From Bacillota bacterium (lineage in GTDB: Bacteria; Bacillota; Clostridia; Acetivibrionales; DSM-1351): a stretch of 12,133 nt of DNA. Below, piece by piece: positions 6,714 to 12,133 of this stretch (the stretch's first letter is position 1; each line of letters begins with the position of its first letter). Position numbers and translations under genes: made by a program. Where the stretch lies: contig JAEZFR010000323.1 of assembly GCA_023417285.1 (NCBI GenBank), forward strand, positions 1-12,133, given 5' to 3'. Under the pieces are notes generated by a model that saw only the letters and a list, made by a program, of their open reading frames with translations, was not told the origin of the DNA and did no database searches.

Positions 6714-7736
6714 TCAGACATGTCCATCAATGAGCACTAAGATGCGCCCACGAACCTTTCCAGCTTCAAAATCATAGTTAAGCTGCTTATATCCTTCCAT
6801 TGTTATTGTTTTGTTTATGATAGGCCTCAGTTTGCCTTTTTCTATTAACTCCGCGACCTTCTTTAAGCGATCCCCGCCACGCTTTACCGTCATCCAGCGA
6901 CAACATACTCCCGTTTTCTCCTCAAGCTCTTTGGCCAGGGGTAAAGATTCTAAGCCACGCTTTCCATCGTATTCTGGCCCACTATATACTTTATTTTTTA
7001 TAGGGACACTGGATACAAAAGTACCACCGGGATTCATAATCTTTAAATACTCTGCAAGCTGGGCTTCTTCCAGGGTCACCACACTCAAAATAACATCCAG
7101 TTTATTGTCAAGAAACCTCTTGAAGCTGTCTGAACCAGCTACAACATAATCATCTGCTCCTAACTCTATGGTTTCCTCGCGGCATTGCTCTACATCGCAT
7201 CCAATCACATAGGCTCCCAGGCCTTTTGCAATTTGAACTGCCATCTGACCGAATCCCCCTGCAGCGCCGATGATCATTGCCCGTTGTCCGGCTTTTAGGT
7301 TTGCCTCCTCGGTAAGCGCCTGCAGAGCTGAGAGACCATATCCCGGAATTGCACAAACCGGAGCCAGCTCAACACCCTTAGGTGCAAGGCAAGCTTCATT
7401 TTCCTTCACGACACAATACTCTGCCAGTGCACCACCAAGGCGTTTATCCTTAAATGCAATTACCTTGTCTCCTATAGAAAATTCTTTGGCATTTTTACCG
7501 AGTGCCACCACCGTTCCTCCAATCTCAACACTTGGAATACGGGGGAAATCCAGTTCATACATTGAACGGTACCAACCATTTCGTGCCTTTGCATCTGCCG
7601 GAGAAAAAGAGCTTGCGCACATCTTTACAAGTATTTCATCATCGGCAGGTACAGGTACAGGTAATCTGTCAATTACCAGCTCCTCAGGTGAACCATATTT
7701 ATAAAAACATACAGCCTTCATTGTACTTGGTATCAT
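6714..7736 (-). CDS. Medium-chain (zinc-free) NAD(P)-dependent oxidoreductase, quinone reductase-like
   Basis: A 340-residue protein of the medium-chain dehydrogenase/reductase superfamily, the normal length. It has the GroES-like N-terminal half (MKAVCFYKYGSPEELVI; EIGGTVVALG at 71-80; FSIGDKVIAF at 86-95) and a Rossmann half with GAAGGFGQ at residues 157-164. The catalytic zinc ligands of alcohol dehydrogenases are absent (SPADAK stands where CHTD would be), so it belongs with quinone oxidoreductase and enoyl reductase-type members. An Asp (D181) at the end of the second beta strand suggests NAD(H) over NADP(H), an inference. The start chosen is the ATG at 7736, preceded by AGGAGTG at the right distance; a frame open 63 bases further upstream would run back over the preceding gene's stop and lacks a ribosome site. 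It is the last gene of the minus-strand operon, 35 bases after the degenerate SDR. The substrate is not predictable; enone or keto-sugar reduction is possible. Confidence 0.88.
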   Translation of the reverse strand: MIPSTMKAVCFYKYGSPEELVIDRLPVPVPADDEILVKMCASSFSPADAKARNGWYRSMYELDFPRIPSVEIGGTVVALGKNAKEFSIGDKVIAFKDKRLGGALAEYCVVKENEACLAPKGVELAPVCAIPGYGLSALQALTEEANLKAGQRAMIIGAAGGFGQMAVQIAKGLGAYVIGCDVEQCREETIELGADDYVVAGSDSFKRFLDNKLDVILSVVTLEEAQLAEYLKIMNPGGTFVSSVPIKNKVYSGPEYDGKRGLESLPLAKELEEKTGVCCRWMTVKRGGDRLKKVAELIEKGKLRPIINKTITMEGYKQLNYDFEAGKVRGRILVLIDGHV

Positions 7737-7741
7737 AATTT

Positions 7742-7748
7742 CACTCCT
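7742..7748 (-). promoter_or_regulatory. Ribosome binding site that sets the oxidoreductase start
   Basis: AGGAGTG on the minus strand lies five bases before the ATG at 7736. It favours the MIPSTMKAV start over the longer open frame beginning at 7799, which would overlap the end of the previous gene. Confidence 0.75.
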
Positions 7749-7771
7749 ATATATACTATATTTTTGACTAT

Positions 7772-8446
7772 TTACCAGGGTATTTCCCGTCCTTCCCAAC
7801 TGCGAAGAGCAAGACGATCTTCATCCGAATGCTTGGGGTTGCCCTTTTCAAAGCTTCTATCTCTAAGAAAGTAATCCACAGCAAAATTCTTCATAGATTC
7901 AGCCGGATTTTTGGTATTCTTACAATATAAGCGAAAGCTATACCCTTTGCCCCTTAGATCGTTAAAGAGAATATTCATGGCCATGTTCAGTGCGGTTTTT
8001 GAGGTATGGTTCATGTAATTGTTTATTGAGAAGCAAGCATTATTGCTGCTTTCTACCGTCGTTACCACACATATACGTTTGCCATTTCCTCTTTCGAGTA
8101 GTGGCAAAAAGCTTTTAATAATCCGCACTGGTCCTACCGTATTGTAATTATATGCCTCTAGAAGAGAATCATAGTTTTGGCCTATAGAAATGGTTTCCCT
8201 GCTTCCTTCAGGTCGGTAATCCAGATTAATGACCAGCATATCAACTGCATAATCAAGCTTTTTTGTAATCTCTTCTACCGATGTATCCGACGTCGGGTTA
8301 ATAACAAAGATATTCTCTGATCCGGCCGGAGCTTCTTTCAAACCAACTATACCCTGCAATACCCGGCAGTCGTGTGCCTTCAGATCAGTACTTAAAATAT
8401 CCCCCTCAGTATTTTGGGCACTGATTACCACAACAGTATCTATCAT
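7772..8446 (-). CDS. Degenerate SDR-like protein, probable pseudoenzyme paralogue of the next gene upstream
   Basis: A 224-residue protein whose SDR ancestry is shown by similarity to the gene immediately upstream on the same strand: TSKTALNMAMNILFNDL (residues 148-164) against MSKAALSMAIRILFNDL, GKGYSFRLY against PKGWSFRIF, SFLPLLERG against VFLPLMEGG, and the C-terminal DRLALRSWEGREIPW against DRLVMLDIEGRAWPF. The usual active features are missing: the N-terminal glycine motif is SAQNTEGD, NNAG is INLD, the catalytic Tyr position holds N146, and the Ser position probably holds T130. K150 and N102 remain. The frame is intact with an AGGAGA ribosome site, so it is not a decayed pseudogene. 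It may be a structural partner or a regulator of the active SDR, or may bind a ligand without redox chemistry. It starts 21 bases after the upstream SDR stop. Function is not known. Confidence 0.75.
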   Translation of the reverse strand: MIDTVVVISAQNTEGDILSTDLKAHDCRVLQGIVGLKEAPAGSENIFVINPTSDTSVEEITKKLDYAVDMLVINLDYRPEGSRETISIGQNYDSLLEAYNYNTVGPVRIIKSFLPLLERGNGKRICVVTTVESSNNACFSINNYMNHTSKTALNMAMNILFNDLRGKGYSFRLYCKNTKNPAESMKNFAVDYFLRDRSFEKGNPKHSDEDRLALRSWEGREIPW

Positions 8447-8467
8447 AAATAAATCTCCTATCCAATG

Positions 8468-9193
8468 TCAGAATGGCCATGCCCTACCTTCAATATCCAG
8501 CATCACGAGTCGATCATCCCAGCTGTAGTCCCCACAGAACACTTTCACCGCTTCATTCCCGGCAAAATCCGGCTCATATATACCTTCAACAATACCTTTA
8601 TCGGGTTTAATCGAGCGTACCCAACCAGGATGAAAGATCCGAAATGACCACCCCTTTGGCTGGAGGTCATTGAACAAAATACGTATAGCCATGCTTAGTG
8701 CCGCCTTGGACATACTATAACTGGATATTCGTGTCCGGGCTGCCACACTGATGGCTCCGGCTTCCGATGATACAAAGGAAAGCCTCTTCATGCCCCCCTC
8801 CATTAGTGGGAGAAAGACCTCCACCATACGCATTGCCCCAAGACAATTTACATTATATGTATCTAAAAAGCTATCAAAATTCACTTCTGCATGAATATCA
8901 TCCGACCTGTTGCCGAAAACAGCAGAGTTATAAACCAACATATCCACACAAGAACTATTTTTTGATATCTCAAGCGCAGCCGCTTTTACAGATTCAGTTT
9001 TGGTAGTATCCATATAAACTGGAAACACCCTTCCAGGGTAAGCTTCCTGTAGTATCGCAATATCATCCCATCCCGTCCTCAGTAAGCCTGCATGTACAGT
9101 CCAGCCCATAGCAAGTAACCTGCGCACTATTGCGAGTCCGATATTTCGCCCGCCACCGGCAACTACCGCGGTTTTTCCTGTAATATTAGTCAT
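8468..9193 (-). CDS. Short-chain dehydrogenase/reductase (active-site residues present)
   Basis: A 241-residue classical SDR. The N-terminal cofactor motif is AGGGRNIG (residues 12-19), a variant of TGxxxGIG; the NNAG motif is changed to YNSA (88-91). The structural N116, catalytic S143, Y159 and K163 (YSMSK) are all present, so it should be a working NAD(P)-dependent oxidoreductase. The region after the active site (HPGWVRSIKPDK, 188-199) is the PGxVxT-type segment. The C-terminus ends DRLVMLDIEGRAWPF, shared with the degenerate paralogue just downstream. The start codon overlaps the stop of the ThuA-like gene (ATGA), and a GGAGA site sits inside that gene's end, which suggests translational coupling. 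Placement after an ABC sugar importer and a ThuA-like gene points to a sugar or glycoside substrate, as inference. Confidence 0.88.
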   Translation of the reverse strand: MTNITGKTAVVAGGGRNIGLAIVRRLLAMGWTVHAGLLRTGWDDIAILQEAYPGRVFPVYMDTTKTESVKAAALEISKNSSCVDMLVYNSAVFGNRSDDIHAEVNFDSFLDTYNVNCLGAMRMVEVFLPLMEGGMKRLSFVSSEAGAISVAARTRISSYSMSKAALSMAIRILFNDLQPKGWSFRIFHPGWVRSIKPDKGIVEGIYEPDFAGNEAVKVFCGDYSWDDRLVMLDIEGRAWPF

Positions 9194-9822
9194 AGCTCTC
9201 CTTTACACCATATTAAAGCATTAGTTATAGTTTTCTGATATGAAGGATCTTTCCAAACTTCAGCATTATGGCCGGGCATTAAATTACACACGCGCCCCTT
9301 ACCGAAAGTTCTTGTATAACATGCTGCCTGAGTACCGTACTGAGAGGTTGATACCATCAGAATATCAGCTTCCTGGATTTGTATATTAATAAAATAATGT
9401 TCGTCATGCACAATAAAACTCTTCACACCTTGTGTTATCGGGTGTGGCTTTAGCGGTGTTACTGTAACCGCACATTGCTCCGGGTGATTAATAAAGCGAT
9501 GTCCCATAAGTCGGCACATGCCATCCCCGCCGTTTTTTACAGCAGCTCCCGCGTGAACAAACAGAACACCGCCCCCTCTTTCTACATATTTTAAGAAGGC
9601 TTCTTCAGCGGGTCCGTCCTCCCAAGGGGAGGAATCTGTGGCAGAAGTCTTATTTCCCTTAGCTAGCACAACTACATCATAAGTAATCAGCTTTTCCAAC
9701 GAAAGCTCAGAGATATCGCGCAGCACATCAATACCGAAGTCCTCCTCAATTAAAGAAGAGATGCCCTGTTCCGGAACCCAGCCGGGGTGATAACAATCAT
9801 CAGAAACCAATAGTATTTTCAT
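9190..9822 (-). CDS. ThuA-like (trehalose utilisation) domain protein
   Basis: A 210-residue protein of the ThuA-like family, which has a class I glutamine amidotransferase-like fold. Signatures: MKILLVSDD at the N-terminus, GGGVLFVHAG (residues 83-92), HPIT (127-130), a DEHYF segment (140-144) where many members have DELY, and the hallmark TFGKGRVCNLMPGHNAEVW (172-190) followed by NALIW. In Rhizobium, ThuA works with the oxidoreductase ThuB in trehalose catabolism through 3-keto sugars; the chemistry of most family members is not established. No signal peptide is seen, so it acts in the cytoplasm. There is no Gfo/Idh-type ThuB gene in the window; instead two SDR-type genes and a medium-chain oxidoreductase follow. 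The start shares one base with the stop of the MalG-like permease (TAATG), and its own ribosome site, GAAAGGA, is close to the ATG, which suggests coupled translation. Confidence 0.88.
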   Translation of the reverse strand: MKILLVSDDCYHPGWVPEQGISSLIEEDFGIDVLRDISELSLEKLITYDVVVLAKGNKTSATDSSPWEDGPAEEAFLKYVERGGGVLFVHAGAAVKNGGDGMCRLMGHRFINHPEQCAVTVTPLKPHPITQGVKSFIVHDEHYFINIQIQEADILMVSTSQYGTQAACYTRTFGKGRVCNLMPGHNAEVWKDPSYQKTITNALIWCKGEL

Positions 9823-10649
9823 TATCCTTTCACCGATCCTGCCGCAATACCTTCAATAAAAGATTTTGAGAATATTGTGAATATAACTAAAACCGGAAAG
9901 ATTGCAAGTGTTAAAGCCGCCATTCGCCCACCGATATCAAACCTGAATTCAGAAATCAAGTTTGCAACAAAAAGAGGAATGGTGAATTTTTCATTTGAGT
10001 TGATGACAAGCATCGGAAGTGTATAGCTATTCCAACTCCATAAAAATAGCAGGATAACCGCGGTCGATAGACCTGGCCTGATAAATGGCATAACCAGCGA
10101 AAACAGAATCCGGGGCTCCGATGCGCCATCAATTCGCCCGCTTTCCATAACTTCGTTTGGAACAGAGCTCTTTATAAATTGGATTAGAAAATAGCATGTG
10201 AATGGATGGGCGACCCAAGTAAAGATTAACGGCCATAGGGTATTTACAAGACCCATGGTACGCATCTCTACAATGTAGCCTACCGTGCTTACTTGTCCCG
10301 GCACCATCATGGTGATAATAATGAGCATATTAATTAGTTTTCTACCTTTGTATTCATACTTTGAAATTGAATATGCCGCCAGAGTACTTGCGGAAACACT
10401 TAGTAAAATGGAACCGGCGGAAACCAGAATACTATTTAAATAGGTTTTTAGAAAGTTAGTAGAAAGCAGAGCTTTCACATTTGTAAAAAAATCAGTGCCA
10501 AACCAGAAAGGTAGTTGCCGCATTAAATCCTCTGTCTTGTACGATGCCATAAGGGGCAGCAGGACAAATGGTAATAAACACACAAGAGTCAGGATGCCAA
10601 AAAATATAATGTATATCGCTTTTCCTAAACCATGAGTAACTTTATTCAT
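9822..10649 (-). CDS. CUT1-family sugar ABC transporter permease, MalG-like
   Basis: A 275-residue inner-membrane permease with about six membrane segments (roughly residues 10-33, 72-95, 106-126, 137-158, 193-210 and 246-264). The EAA loop that docks the ATPase is EVMESGRIDGASEPRILF (166-183), and the C-terminus FIEGIAAGSVKG matches the FxxGLxAGAVKG ending of MalG proteins. The start chosen is the ATG at 10649, preceded at six bases by GGAGG; longer in-frame starts up to 10778 would add a non-membrane, Arg- and Cys-rich stretch that overlaps the previous gene. One base separates it from the stop codon of the MalF-like gene. No ATP-binding subunit gene is present; CUT1 systems in Firmicutes often share one ATPase (MsmK type) encoded elsewhere. 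It would import an oligosaccharide or glycoside. Confidence 0.92.
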   Translation of the reverse strand: MNKVTHGLGKAIYIIFFGILTLVCLLPFVLLPLMASYKTEDLMRQLPFWFGTDFFTNVKALLSTNFLKTYLNSILVSAGSILLSVSASTLAAYSISKYEYKGRKLINMLIIITMMVPGQVSTVGYIVEMRTMGLVNTLWPLIFTWVAHPFTCYFLIQFIKSSVPNEVMESGRIDGASEPRILFSLVMPFIRPGLSTAVILLFLWSWNSYTLPMLVINSNEKFTIPLFVANLISEFRFDIGGRMAALTLAIFPVLVIFTIFSKSFIEGIAAGSVKG

Positions 10650-10650
10650 A

Positions 10651-11580
10651 TTAATCCTCCCTCCTTGACAGCACCTTGTTGAAAAACAACGATATCGCAA
10701 CAATGATAACAAACAAAACGTAGCAAAGGGTCGCACCGTATCCCAGAGCCATCTTGGAGCCAAAGGCATCTTCAACAAATTTCCATATTACGGTTAATAC
10801 TGAGAAATTGGGGCCTCCAAATGAAGCTGTGCTTCCTGCATAAACTTGCTTTGGCATTTCGTAAAGCTGTAACCCATTAATGATAGATGTAAGCACCAAA
10901 AAAACTGAAAGGTCTCTAAGCTGAGGTATTGTTATACGAAAGAAGGTTTGAGTACTGTTGGCACCGTCAATTTTAGCTGCCTCATAAATTTCGGGGGAAA
11001 TTGCTGTCATGCCGGCGAGGTAGATTACCATACAATACCCGATATGGCGCCATATCTGCATCATCGTAACAATGGCAAAGGCCCATTTTTCATTTTGCAG
11101 CCAGTATATCTTATCACTTATTACACCCAACGATGTTAAAATTTCATTTACATAACCATATTGCCAATCAAACATGTTGGCAAAAATTGCACCAATAGCT
11201 ATGGGGGCGATGATATAAGGGCTGAACAGAATAATCTGCGGAATTCGCCTGTATGAAATTTTGAATAGAACAGCCGCTGCGAGCAACCCCAAAATAATTT
11301 GCACAGGAATAGAAATAGATGTTATAGCTAACGTATTGCCAAGAGATTTCCAAAAAAGCTTATCCTTTGTCAGCAGAGTAACATAGTTTTGGACCCCAAC
11401 AAATTGTTTGGGTGAAATCCCGTTCCATGAAAAAAAACTAATGTAGAATGAATAAATCGTCGGATACAAATTGAATATAACATATGCGCTTACGTATGGA
11501 ACTACAAAAATATATGCCCACAGCTTTTGTATATTAAAGCTATTCCTCTTTTGTAAGGACGGAGTCTTTATGGCATCCAT
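10651..11580 (-). CDS. CUT1-family sugar ABC transporter permease, MalF/UgpA-like
   Basis: A 309-residue permease with a short N-terminal cytoplasmic tail, a first membrane helix around residues 20-40 ending in the family's YPTIYSFYISFFSWNG stretch, and further helices to residue 302. The EAA loop reads EIYEAAKIDGANSTQTFF (197-214), the typical ATPase-docking sequence. The start is set by an AGGAGG exactly placed before the ATG at 11580; a longer frame from 11619 would have no ribosome site and would run into a hairpin. It heads the tight gene chain and is separated from the binding-protein gene by a 121-base gap containing two hairpins, so it may be expressed at a lower level than the binding protein. 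It pairs with the MalG-like permease to form the membrane channel. Confidence 0.92.
   Translation of the reverse strand: MDAIKTPSLQKRNSFNIQKLWAYIFVVPYVSAYVIFNLYPTIYSFYISFFSWNGISPKQFVGVQNYVTLLTKDKLFWKSLGNTLAITSISIPVQIILGLLAAAVLFKISYRRIPQIILFSPYIIAPIAIGAIFANMFDWQYGYVNEILTSLGVISDKIYWLQNEKWAFAIVTMMQIWRHIGYCMVIYLAGMTAISPEIYEAAKIDGANSTQTFFRITIPQLRDLSVFLVLTSIINGLQLYEMPKQVYAGSTASFGGPNFSVLTVIWKFVEDAFGSKMALGYGATLCYVLFVIIVAISLFFNKVLSRRED
10656..10665 (-). promoter_or_regulatory. Double ribosome binding site of the MalG-like permease, inside the end of the MalF-like gene
   Basis: The last codons of the MalF-like gene (Arg-Arg-Glu-Asp) are themselves the Shine-Dalgarno region, with AGGAG and GGAGG in tandem. 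The stop codon of that gene then falls between the ribosome site and the ATG of the next gene. This arrangement fixes the start at 10649 and fits translational coupling of the two permeases. Confidence 0.75.
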
Positions 11581-11586
11581 AATAAA

Positions 11587-11592
11587 CCTCCT
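11587..11592 (-). promoter_or_regulatory. Ribosome binding site of the MalF-like permease
   Basis: A consensus AGGAGG lies six bases before the ATG at 11580 on the minus strand. It decides the start against an upstream in-frame ATG at 11619 that has no such site and overlaps the hairpin at 11618-11650. Confidence 0.8.
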
Positions 11593-11617
11593 TTTTAAAA
11601 CTAATTTGCCATTACAC

Positions 11618-11650
11618 ACGGCTCATAACAATTTAATTACATTGAGCCGT
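11618..11650 (-). promoter_or_regulatory. Second intercistronic hairpin upstream of the permease genes
   Basis: ACGGCTCA and TGAGCCGT form an eight-base-pair perfect stem around a 17-base AT-rich loop. It lies between the stronger hairpin next to the binding-protein gene and the permease ribosome site, 26 bases before the latter. It has no U-tract after it on either strand, so it is not a classic terminator. Possible roles are mRNA protection, an operator, or part of an alternative RNA fold with the first hairpin; none is shown. Confidence 0.5.
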
Positions 11651-11672
11651 TATTCAGTCTTGATAATAAAGA

Positions 11673-11696
11673 GGGGGCTTGCTATTGCAAGCCCCC
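11673..11696 (-). terminator. Strong hairpin after the binding-protein gene, partial terminator or mRNA stabiliser
   Basis: GGGGGCTTGC and GCAAGCCCCC form a perfect ten-base-pair GC-rich stem with a four-base loop, starting five bases after the stop codon of the binding-protein gene. On the minus strand the stem is followed by TCTTTATTATC, which is T-rich but interrupted, so leaky termination is expected. In many ABC operons such a structure keeps binding-protein mRNA more abundant than permease mRNA; that role here is an inference from position. Confidence 0.75.
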
Positions 11697-11701
11697 AGCG
11701 G

Positions 11702-12133
11702 TTATTTTAGATTAAGTGAAGGCTCTTGTATTGTGATTTTCTGCTTTAAGTATTCCAGACCTTCATCTGCTGTCATCTTAGGGTTAATCAGGAAATTCAG
11801 TGACATATCACGGAAACTGTTAATAATAGTTGATGTATATGGTGTCTGGCTTTCATATGGTGAAATTCCGACGCCAATATTCTCATAAGTATACTTTGTG
11901 TAATTCTGGCCATTAAACCAGTTCTGATACATAAAATCATTATTAATAGGAGCTTGGTCGCCTTCATAGAAGGACTTGAAACTTGGGATCCAGCCTACGC
12001 GGTCATAAATATACGAATATCCTTCATTAGTTCCCAGGAAGTATTTTGTGAACTCCCATGCAGCTTCCTTATTCGGACTATTTTTATATATCCCGACAGA
12101 AGTTCCGCCGTTCATCCAGCCACCACCGGGAGC
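11702..12133 (-). CDS. ABC transporter extracellular sugar-binding protein (family 1), C-terminal part
   Basis: The final 143 residues of a solute-binding protein; the frame remains open to the window edge, so the N-terminus with its expected lipoprotein signal lies beyond it. The segment starting APGGGW, then NGGTSVGIYKNSPNKEAAWEF and TKYFLG, is the standard C-lobe motif of family 1 binding proteins (usually GGW..I.KNSKNKEAAWEFIKF). The region after it, with VGWIPSFKSFYE, is also typical, as is the closing helix with repeated acidic and Lys residues. It captures the sugar outside the membrane and hands it to the two permeases encoded next. The ligand cannot be read from this fragment. It is the first visible gene of the minus-strand operon, whose promoter must lie outside the window. 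Confidence 0.92.
   Translation of the reverse strand, partial: APGGGWMNGGTSVGIYKNSPNKEAAWEFTKYFLGTNEGYSYIYDRVGWIPSFKSFYEGDQAPINNDFMYQNWFNGQNYTKYTYENIGVGISPYESQTPYTSTIINSFRDMSLNFLINPKMTADEGLEYLKQKITIQEPSLNLK

Noticed and set aside
7270..7704. Open frame of 144 codons on the plus strand
   Set aside because: It is antisense to the medium-chain oxidoreductase; Ser- and Pro-rich composition is what the reverse complement of that gene would give.
7737..7799. N-terminal extension of the medium-chain oxidoreductase (21 more codons)
   Set aside because: It would overlap the end of the preceding gene, lacks a ribosome site, and adds residues not found in the family; the internal ATG has AGGAGTG at proper distance.
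7772..8446. Calling the degenerate SDR a pseudogene
   Set aside because: The frame is uninterrupted, the ribosome site is good, and hydrophobic core and C-terminal motifs are retained, so a non-catalytic protein is more likely than decay.
10650..10778. N-terminal extension of the MalG-like permease (43 more codons)
   Set aside because: The added sequence overlaps the MalF-like gene in another frame and is Cys- and Arg-rich; the start at 10649 has a strong ribosome site and gives the usual family length.

Overview
The window looks like chromosomal DNA of an anaerobic member of the Firmicutes, most likely Clostridia. The signs are moderately AT-rich DNA, strong AGGAGG-type ribosome binding sites a few bases before most starts, tightly packed same-strand genes, a TTG start, and a sugar ABC importer of the CUT1 type with no ATPase gene beside it. 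This placement is an inference from style and protein flavour; no taxonomic marker gene is present. No RNA gene, insertion sequence, CRISPR array or transcription regulator was seen.

There are two convergent gene sets. The plus-strand set (1-6595) is one apparent operon: the C-terminal part of an acyl-CoA carboxylase carboxyltransferase (beta) subunit, a FabG-like short-chain dehydrogenase (SDR), a cytoplasmic six-hairpin (GH88/GH105-like) hydrolase, an Old Yellow Enzyme-family flavin oxidoreductase with a C-terminal cysteine cluster, a DeoC-like Schiff-base aldolase, and an FGGY carbohydrate kinase. A hairpin at 6617-6665 can stop transcripts arriving from either side.

The minus-strand set (12133 down to 6714) reads: the C-terminal part of an extracellular sugar-binding protein, a gap with two hairpins, two CUT1 permeases (MalF-like then MalG-like), a ThuA-like protein, an SDR, a second SDR-like protein that has lost the usual active-site residues, and a zinc-free medium-chain (quinone reductase-type) oxidoreductase. 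Genes from the first permease to the degenerate SDR are nearly touching or overlapping, which suggests translational coupling.

Together this reads as a carbohydrate or glycoside utilisation locus: an ABC importer brings in an oligosaccharide or glycoside; the ThuA-like protein, SDRs and medium-chain oxidoreductase rework it by redox chemistry; the hydrolase, kinase and aldolase cleave and phosphorylate the sugar part; the flavin enzyme and the carboxylase may handle an unsaturated or acyl fragment. The substrate cannot be named from sequence. The most unusual parts are the aldolase, which keeps the catalytic Asp/Lys/Lys set but has lost the phosphate-binding signature of true deoxyribose-phosphate aldolase, and the tandem SDR pair, of which one member looks catalytically dead.
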